Shown here piece after piece: positions 59,772-64,000 of a DNA stretch of 64,000 bases. The DNA is from UBA12068 sp964452415. Lineage in GTDB: Bacteria; Patescibacteriota; Minisyncoccia; Moranbacterales; GWC2-37-73. The stretch lies in contig CAYVME010000001.1 in the NCBI GenBank assembly GCA_964452415.1, forward strand, positions 1 to 64,000, written 5' to 3'. Positions within the stretch are counted from its first letter, which is position 1, and the number at the start of each line of letters is the position of its first letter. Below the pieces are notes generated by a model that saw nothing but the letters and a program-made list of their open reading frames with translations, ran no database searches and was not told the DNA's origin. Position numbers and translations under genes: made by a program.

Positions 59772-59837
59772 ATAAATTATTTGAATTTAAAAATCACAAG
59801 GATCCAGCCCTCGAAAGAGCTGAACTACTCGCATCTT

Positions 59838-60062
59838 TTAAGCAAAAAGAATTATAAGAGCAACCACCAATGCATAGATACCTGTTGATTCAGTGATAGC
59901 CATCGCCACAAACATAATAGGTGTGATTTTTCCACTAGCTTCAGGATTTCTCCCAATTGCTTCAAGCGCTTTTGAAGCTGCAATACCTTCACCGATAGCT
60001 GGTCCAATAGCCCCAAGGCCAATAGCCAAACCCGCTGCCAAAAATCTTAGTCCTTCGTCCAT
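59838..60062 (-). CDS. atpE: ATP synthase c subunit, module 2 (Na+-type ligands)
   Basis: A 74-residue hairpin of the rotor ring. The ion-site helix reads AMAITESTGIYALVVALI: Glu58, Ser59, Thr60, Tyr63, matching the Na+ ligand set of known Na+ c rings (E65, S66, T67, Y70 in Ilyobacter). The first helix has Pro21 and Glu25 (GPAIGEGIAA) where the Na+ ring has Pro28 and Gln32; Glu at this place is the two-carboxylate variant. Predicted Na+-type; not tested. Confidence 0.93.
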   Translation of the reverse strand: MDEGLRFLAAGLAIGLGAIGPAIGEGIAASKALEAIGRNPEASGKITPIMFVAMAITESTGIYALVVALIILFA

Positions 60063-60106
60063 GTTTTTTTATTGTTACTTATTAACTTATTAAAAAATTT
60101 AACCAC

Positions 60107-60868
60107 CTATATTGATGCTGCTTCCACCATTTCATCTTCTTCAACCTCAGCAGCCAGATTTATGAACACCACAGTCAGAACCGAAAATACAAACGCCTGC
60201 ACCAATGCTCCCAACAATCCCAAAAACAAAAACGGCAATGGGACAATGAAAGGAGCCAACGCAAGCATTACAGCACCCAAAACCTCTCCGGCAAAAATAT
60301 TTCCAAACAAACGGAATGAGAGCGAGATAACCTTCGCAAATTCACCAATGATATCCATTAGTCCCAAAAAGAAACTGAGTGGACTTTTGAAATTTATAAA
60401 TTTTCCAACATATCCAAATGGTCCGTGCACAAATATGGCGACAATCTGTATTGTTATTGCTGTTACAAGTGTCATGACAAGCACCATTCCATAGTCGGCC
60501 ATCACAGCTCTGAAAACTGCAACATCGTGACCCTCACGAAGCAATGTCACAGCAGATTGACCCGGAATAAAAGAGATCAGATTTGCCACCAAGATAAAAA
60601 CAAACATCGTGAAAGCAAGTGGGAAAATTTTCTTGGTCTTTTTCTCTGATCCCATTATTGAAAGGATAAACTTGTAAGCCTCCTCCATCAACATTTCAAT
60701 AAAATTTTGAAGTTTTCCTGGCTTGTCCTTGCTCAAATTTTTATTGGCAATAAAAATAATTGCCATAATAAAAAAACTGATACCAAAAGAACCTATGAGC
60801 GTGTTAGTCACAGGAAAAGAACCTATATTAAACAATACATCTGGAGCTAGTGATATGTCGAGCTTCAT
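60107..60868 (-). CDS. atpB: ATP synthase a subunit, module 2
   Basis: Ion-channel stator subunit of 253 residues. The essential Arg is in ISLSFRLFGNIFAGEVLGAV, followed by a helix through LVQAFVFSVLTVVFINLA with an acidic tail EVEEDEMVEAASI. Shorter than the module 1 a subunit (285) mainly at the N terminus. Upstream is an AtpI-like gene, downstream c2. Confidence 0.93.
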   Translation of the reverse strand: MKLDISLAPDVLFNIGSFPVTNTLIGSFGISFFIMAIIFIANKNLSKDKPGKLQNFIEMLMEEAYKFILSIMGSEKKTKKIFPLAFTMFVFILVANLISFIPGQSAVTLLREGHDVAVFRAVMADYGMVLVMTLVTAITIQIVAIFVHGPFGYVGKFINFKSPLSFFLGLMDIIGEFAKVISLSFRLFGNIFAGEVLGAVMLALAPFIVPLPFLFLGLLGALVQAFVFSVLTVVFINLAAEVEEDEMVEAASI

Positions 60869-60898
60869 ATTGGTAACACTAATGTTTTCTTTTTAATG

Positions 60899-61189
60899 TC
60901 ATTTTTGCAAATTCTTCAACTTCAATTTTTCTTCCTTTTCTTTTTTCTTCTCCAATCCATATTGCTCCATCATGACATTCAATTTTCTAACCTTTTTGAA
61001 CAATAAGATATTTGTGAGAAAAAAAGCCAAACCCAATCCGACAAATTTATACAAAAGTCTTGTTCCTGAAGCCTTGTCCACGGCATGTCCAATTAGCAAA
61101 AAAATAACAAGCGGTCCCAAGATGGAAGCGCTCGTATAGGCAGCCATGCCCAATACCAACTGTTTCATGTTTTTTTCGTCTTTTTCCAT
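60899..61189 (-). CDS. AtpI/AtpZ-like membrane protein, module 2
   Basis: A 96-residue two-helix protein (VLGMAAYTSASILGPLVIFL; KFVGLGLAFFLTNILLFKKV). The spacing and location directly before atpB match the AtpI/AtpZ accessory family thought to aid c-ring assembly. The charged C-terminal tail (EKKKEKEEKLKLK) is typical. Start ATG 61189; ATG 61168 possible. Confidence 0.8.
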   Translation of the reverse strand: MEKDEKNMKQLVLGMAAYTSASILGPLVIFLLIGHAVDKASGTRLLYKFVGLGLAFFLTNILLFKKVRKLNVMMEQYGLEKKKEKEEKLKLKNLQK

Positions 61190-61305
61190 AGAGAAGTTTC
61201 AAGAGCCATCTAATATCTTACGCTTCAAAGTCAGATGTGTCAATAAGCCCAAAAATAAAGGCTTTCTGAAGGTATTATTCACCCCAAATAAGCACACGAA
61301 ACAAA

Positions 61306-61794
61306 TTATTGAATCGACTTTGCAATCAATTCAGCATCTTTTTTGGCGTCAATTTTTTCATCAATCAACTTGCCTGTTGCAGCCACCACCAAGTCCGCAA
61401 TTTCACCTTTCACTTCTTGCATCATCTTGCTTTTTTCATGTTCAATTTTCTTGATGCCGTCTGTCAAAATTCTTTCTGCTTGAGATTTTGCCTCGACAAT
61501 AATTTCCTCCTTATTCTTCATTGCAACACCCTCAGCTTTTGAAACAATTTCCTGAGCAGCTTTTCTTGCTTCCACCAGAACTTCTTTTTCTTTCTGCGTT
61601 ATCTCTTCCAGTTTTTTTCCTGCTTTTTCAGCATCCTTAATTCCTTTCTCAATTTTTGCAGTTCTCTCGTTCATCATTTTCAACATTGGACCATAAGCAA
61701 ATTGCTTGAGCACAAAAAGCACAATTCCGAAGTTCACCAGTTGAGCAATGATCAGTTTCCAGTCAATGTGAAATGTAGATATTAATTCGTTCAT
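61306..61794 (-). CDS. atpF: ATP synthase b subunit, module 1
   Basis: A 162-residue peripheral-stalk subunit. Membrane helix LIIAQLVNFGIVLFVLKQFA, then YGPMLKMMNERTAKIEKGIK and a long coiled coil ending KLIDEKIDAKKDAELIAKSI. Clearly homologous to the b of module 2 but only moderately similar. It is followed by an AtpI-like gene at 61189, the start of module 2. Confidence 0.93.
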   Translation of the reverse strand: MNELISTFHIDWKLIIAQLVNFGIVLFVLKQFAYGPMLKMMNERTAKIEKGIKDAEKAGKKLEEITQKEKEVLVEARKAAQEIVSKAEGVAMKNKEEIIVEAKSQAERILTDGIKKIEHEKSKMMQEVKGEIADLVVAATGKLIDEKIDAKKDAELIAKSIQ

Positions 61795-61849
61795 AAATGT
61801 ATTTAAATAATAATTGAATCTAGAATTATATATTATCCAACAAACACGA

Positions 61850-61935
61850 AGTCATCAGCAATCAGTAATCGGTCATCTTTTTTAAATTCGTAAACCTTGA
61901 ATTTGATGACTGATGACTAGTGACTGATTACTTTT
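61850..61935. repeat. Imperfect inverted repeat in the c1-b1 spacer
   Basis: TCATCAGCAATCAGTAATCG (61853-61872) faces GATGACTGATGACTAGTGAC and TGATTAC (61910-61931). The arms are partly complementary, giving a hairpin in the atpE-atpF transcript of module 1. It is a different word from the AGCT repeats but of similar design. Confidence 0.5.
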
Positions 61936-61999
61936 TCAATATTCTCATCTCGACTCCCTATTTCTAGGAAGCCAAATGAAAATACTACGGTTTGCAATA

Positions 62000-62221
62000 C
62001 TACTTGATTGAGAATGCAATAACCAAAGCGTAAATTGCAATAGCTTCAGTGAAAGCTGCCATCAAAAGCATTGGCACGAAAAGCTTCGAAGCTGATTCTG
62101 GGTTTCGCCCAATTGATTCCATTGCTTTTGCTCCAATCATACCGATACCAATACCAGTTCCGATTGAACCAAGTCCGATTGCCAAAGCCTTGGCGATCAT
62201 TACGAGTCCTGCTGATTCCAT
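62000..62221 (-). CDS. atpE: ATP synthase c subunit, module 1 (H+-type)
   Basis: A 73-residue rotor hairpin. The carboxylate helix is LMAAFTEAIAIYALVIAF: Glu59 is present but the following residues are Ala60 and Ile61 instead of Ser and Thr. The first-helix position that holds Gln/Glu in Na+ rings is Ile26 (GTGIGIGMIG). Hence an H+-type site is predicted. It differs sharply from c2 in ligand set while the loop IGRNPE is the same. It has its own promoter at 62341. Confidence 0.93.
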   Translation of the reverse strand: MESAGLVMIAKALAIGLGSIGTGIGIGMIGAKAMESIGRNPESASKLFVPMLLMAAFTEAIAIYALVIAFSIK

Positions 62222-62340
62222 ACTCTTTTTGTGCTCACATCATCCATACTTTCTCTCTCTATGGGGAAAATGAATCATGCAAACAAAATTAAATTAATTA
62301 CTGCTAAATTCTTAAATTGTCATATTGCTTTTCTTGGCTA

Positions 62341-62368
62341 ATTATAGCCTTTTCTAGCAATTTGGCAA
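62341..62368 (-). promoter_or_regulatory. Promoter of module 1 c/b genes
   Basis: TTGCCA (62363-62368) and TATAAT (62341-62346) on the minus strand with 16-bp spacing. The leader to atpE is ~110 nt. It is divergent from, and directly next to, the plus-strand promoter at 62387. Confidence 0.65.
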
Positions 62369-62386
62369 TTTATCGGTTCAGCACAC

Positions 62387-62415
62387 TTGACTTTTTGGTA
62401 ATTTGGGTGTATACT
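62387..62415 (+). promoter_or_regulatory. Promoter of the 85-aa plus-strand gene
   Basis: TTGACT (62387-62392) and TATACT (62410-62415) with 17-bp spacing. Confidence 0.8.
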
Positions 62416-62470
62416 ATACGGTTGTAATGGTTTATCAAATCTGCAACAAAATTTCTTAATGGAGGTCACC

Positions 62471-62728
62471 ATGTTGGAATTCAGCTCATTGAAACATTCT
62501 GGTGCCAGGTTCAGAGTAGTAGGACTCGACAAAGTAGCTCAAAGGGATGTCATCCTGAAAAAACTATCCCATCCCATAAGATTCGTAATTCCTTTATTTA
62601 AAAAAGAGTCACCGTCTCTTAATGCTGGGATTATAACCGATATCGACTGCTGCGATATAAATGCAGTTGATGACAATGGGGTATTTTATGCAATTCCCCT
62701 GAACGCAACAATTGAGATTGTGGATTAA
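62471..62728 (+). CDS. Hypothetical 85-residue protein inside ATP synthase locus
   Basis: A soluble 85-residue protein. It starts MLEFSSLKHSGARFRVVGLD and ends with strands AIPLNATIEIVD. Beta-rich with ITDIDCCDINAVDDNGVFYA in the middle, so perhaps a small barrel. GGAGG lies 5 bp before the ATG. It is oriented against the ATP synthase genes with its own promoter and terminator. Family not recognised. Confidence 0.6.
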   Translation: MLEFSSLKHSGARFRVVGLDKVAQRDVILKKLSHPIRFVIPLFKKESPSLNAGIITDIDCCDINAVDDNGVFYAIPLNATIEIVD

Positions 62729-62758
62729 ATTCGAGTCCATACCTCAAGATTCATCCAT

Positions 62759-62790
62759 AAGCCGACACATTTATGTGCTCGGCTTTTTTA
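62759..62790 (+). terminator. Terminator of the 85-aa gene
   Basis: GCCGACACA and TGTGCTCGGC with a TTTA loop and one bulged C, then six T on the plus strand. Confidence 0.85.
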
Positions 62791-62798
62791 TTTATCTT

Positions 62799-62893
62799 TT
62801 TTTCAAAGCTACTATCAAAATTTAATCCTGGATTCCGGATCTGCTGTCCGGAATGACAAAGTTTTAAACTCTGAATTGCATTTTTGAATTTTT
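62799..62893. repeat. ~95-bp intergenic repeat, copy B
   Basis: Same order of blocks as copy A at 56162-56258, including the CTGGATTCCGGAT..TCCGGAATGACA palindrome (62827-62858) and the ATTTTTGAATTTTTT tail. It lies behind the plus-strand terminator and before the a1 gene, just as copy A lies before atpG. Confidence 0.7.
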
Positions 62894-62924
62894 TGCTTTC
62901 AACTTTCGACTTTATGGACTATTT

Positions 62925-63782
62925 TTAATGTTCCTCTGCGGTTGTCGCTATTGAAATAAACGCCAGAGTCAAAATCGCAAAAACCAAGGCCTGAACAATT
63001 CCCACAATCAATTCCATAAACATGAATGGGAGTGGAAGCAAGAATGCGGAAATTGACATCATGGAAGCCAGCAAAACTTCACCCGCAAAAATGTTTCCGA
63101 AAAGTCGAAGGCTTAGCGAGGCAATCTTGGCAACTTCCCCGATAATTTCAATCAAGCCCACAAAAATTTTGATTGGGTTGACCATCAAAATCATTGGATC
63201 CTTTTTGATTTTTTTCGGAATCGCAATAATCGCCTTGATGTTCACAAACTTATTGAAATGATTCCAAACTCCGATTGAGATGACTCCGAGCACATGCGAA
63301 AGCACCACCGAAAAAAGTCCAATTGCCAAAGTCGTGTTGAGGTCTGCGGTTGCTCCACGAAAAAGTGGCACAAAAACTTTTCCATGCTCTCCAGTTTCCA
63401 CAAACCCAATTGTTCCGACACCAGGTAGAAGCCCCATCCAGTTGCTCATCAAAACAAAAAGAAATAACGCAAGAATTATAGGTAAAAATTTCAAAGTTTT
63501 CTTGCGATCATTTGTTACACTATCAGCCATCACAAGAGCTTGCTCCAAAATTATTTCAAAAAAATTGTGAAGTCCTTTCGGCACACTTTTTGTTGATTTT
63601 TTTGCTTTTTTTCCAGACACAACAAAAAATGTCACCAAAACAGCAACTGTGATCCAACTCATAATCAAAGAGTTTGTAATGTTGAAATTTCCCACATGCA
63701 AAATCGGCTCAGCAAAAAGAGTCGATTCGTGAGAAATTTCAGTCGATTCAGTATTCCTTATTTGTTCAACTGTCTGAGACAT
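62925..63782 (-). CDS. atpB: ATP synthase a subunit, module 1
   Basis: A 285-residue ion-channel subunit. The essential Arg is in IASLSLRLFGNIFAGEVLLA; the final helix LVQ-type block reads GIVQALVFAILTLAFISIAT. The longer N terminus (EQIRNTESTEISHESTLFAE) is hydrophilic. The 85-aa plus-strand gene lies between it and c1, so a1 is not in an uninterrupted run with c1. Confidence 0.93.
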   Translation of the reverse strand: MSQTVEQIRNTESTEISHESTLFAEPILHVGNFNITNSLIMSWITVAVLVTFFVVSGKKAKKSTKSVPKGLHNFFEIILEQALVMADSVTNDRKKTLKFLPIILALFLFVLMSNWMGLLPGVGTIGFVETGEHGKVFVPLFRGATADLNTTLAIGLFSVVLSHVLGVISIGVWNHFNKFVNIKAIIAIPKKIKKDPMILMVNPIKIFVGLIEIIGEVAKIASLSLRLFGNIFAGEVLLASMMSISAFLLPLPFMFMELIVGIVQALVFAILTLAFISIATTAEEH

Positions 63783-63876
63783 ATTTTATATAATAACCAA
63801 GATACAAGATACAAACATCAAACAATACCCAAGCACCAATATTCAAAATATTTTTTGAGATTTGAAATTTATTTGA

Positions 63877-64000
63877 TTATTGTTTCTTGTTTTTTGTTTC
63901 TTCTGCTTCTCCGGAAGNNNNNNNNNNTCATTTCTTTTAATCCAATTCTAACAATCATCACTATCGAAAAAACAAATGTAGCAGCAATGCTTGCGAGGAA
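63877..64000 (-). CDS. Partial AtpI-like membrane protein, module 1, broken by gap
   Basis: Above the gap (63929-64000) the minus strand reads FLASIAATFVFSIVMIVRIG followed by LKEM, like the second helix of AtpI. Below the gap a hydrophilic tail ending KNKKQ-stop at 63877 is in a different frame, as the gap length is arbitrary. The placement immediately before a1 mirrors the AtpI-like gene before a2. Confidence 0.55.
63918..63927. other. Assembly gap (10 N)
   Basis: Ten N bases mark a scaffold join of unknown true length in the partial AtpI-like gene. The frame on the two sides does not agree, as expected. Confidence 0.99.

Noticed and set aside
92..62858. CRISPR array from repeated ATTCC..GGAAT elements
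   Set aside because: Copies are single, tens of kilobases apart, without regular spacers or cas genes.

Overview
The window looks like a chromosomal contig of a Candidate Phyla Radiation (Patescibacteria) bacterium, most likely a Parcubacteria-type lineage. Candidatus Moranbacteria is plausible but cannot be settled from sequence alone. The grounds are the low GC content, compact operons almost all on the minus strand, shortened housekeeping enzymes (AspRS without its GAD domain, ProRS without its editing insertion, a ~350-residue PGK, a short ATP synthase delta), ribosomal proteins with Lys-rich N-terminal tails, and a baseplate-J-like membrane protein family that I know from Parcubacteria. 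TGA is used as a stop, so the code is standard.

Layout by position. 1-4.9 kb: translation/transcription operon infA-rpmJ-rpsM-rpsK-rpsD-rpoA-rplQ-rplM-rpsI. 5-9.4 kb: an envelope pair (FtsA/PilM-like ATPase and membrane protein) and a PfkB kinase. 9.4-19.8 kb: glycolysis (eno, pgk), cell wall (mraY, D,D-carboxypeptidase), chromosome organisation (scpA, scpB), an MFS transporter, aspS and a double-receiver protein. 20-24 kb: small accessory genes. 24-33.9 kb: a type I restriction island (hsdM, hsdS, hsdR) carrying a phage-type antirepressor, a TIR-like protein with a membrane partner and a DUF4160-like gene. 33.9-43 kb: radC, small enzymes, ispH, an ABC exporter, an M24 peptidase, proS, an unknown gene behind a putative attenuator, and a HIT protein. 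43-46.3 kb: glyS behind a compact T-box riboswitch, divergent from a DEAD-box helicase with a long leader. 46.3-50.3 kb: parA/parB, tRNA-Leu followed by a LAGLIDADG gene and a micro-ORF, and a DUF4349 protein. 50.4-53.5 kb: a SulP anion transporter with a divergent carbonic-anhydrase-like protein. 53.7-64 kb: the F-type ATP synthase locus.

The most unusual region is the ATP synthase locus. One set of F1 genes (delta, alpha, gamma, beta, epsilon) is preceded by two complete F0 modules, each in the order AtpI-like, a, c, b. The c subunit next to the F1 genes (c2) has the full Na+-type ligand set with Glu in place of Gln (a two-carboxylate pattern). The c subunit of the distal module (c1) lacks those ligands and looks H+-type. 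Two tiny plus-strand transcription units with their own signals are wedged into the locus, and both are followed by related copies of a ~95-bp repeat.

RNA-level structure is plentiful: a glycine T-box, a four-segment attenuator with a possible leader peptide, a long hairpin element between aspS and the MFS gene, a three-way-junction element between parA and parB, and many clear intrinsic terminators. The last 80 bases contain a 10-N assembly gap.
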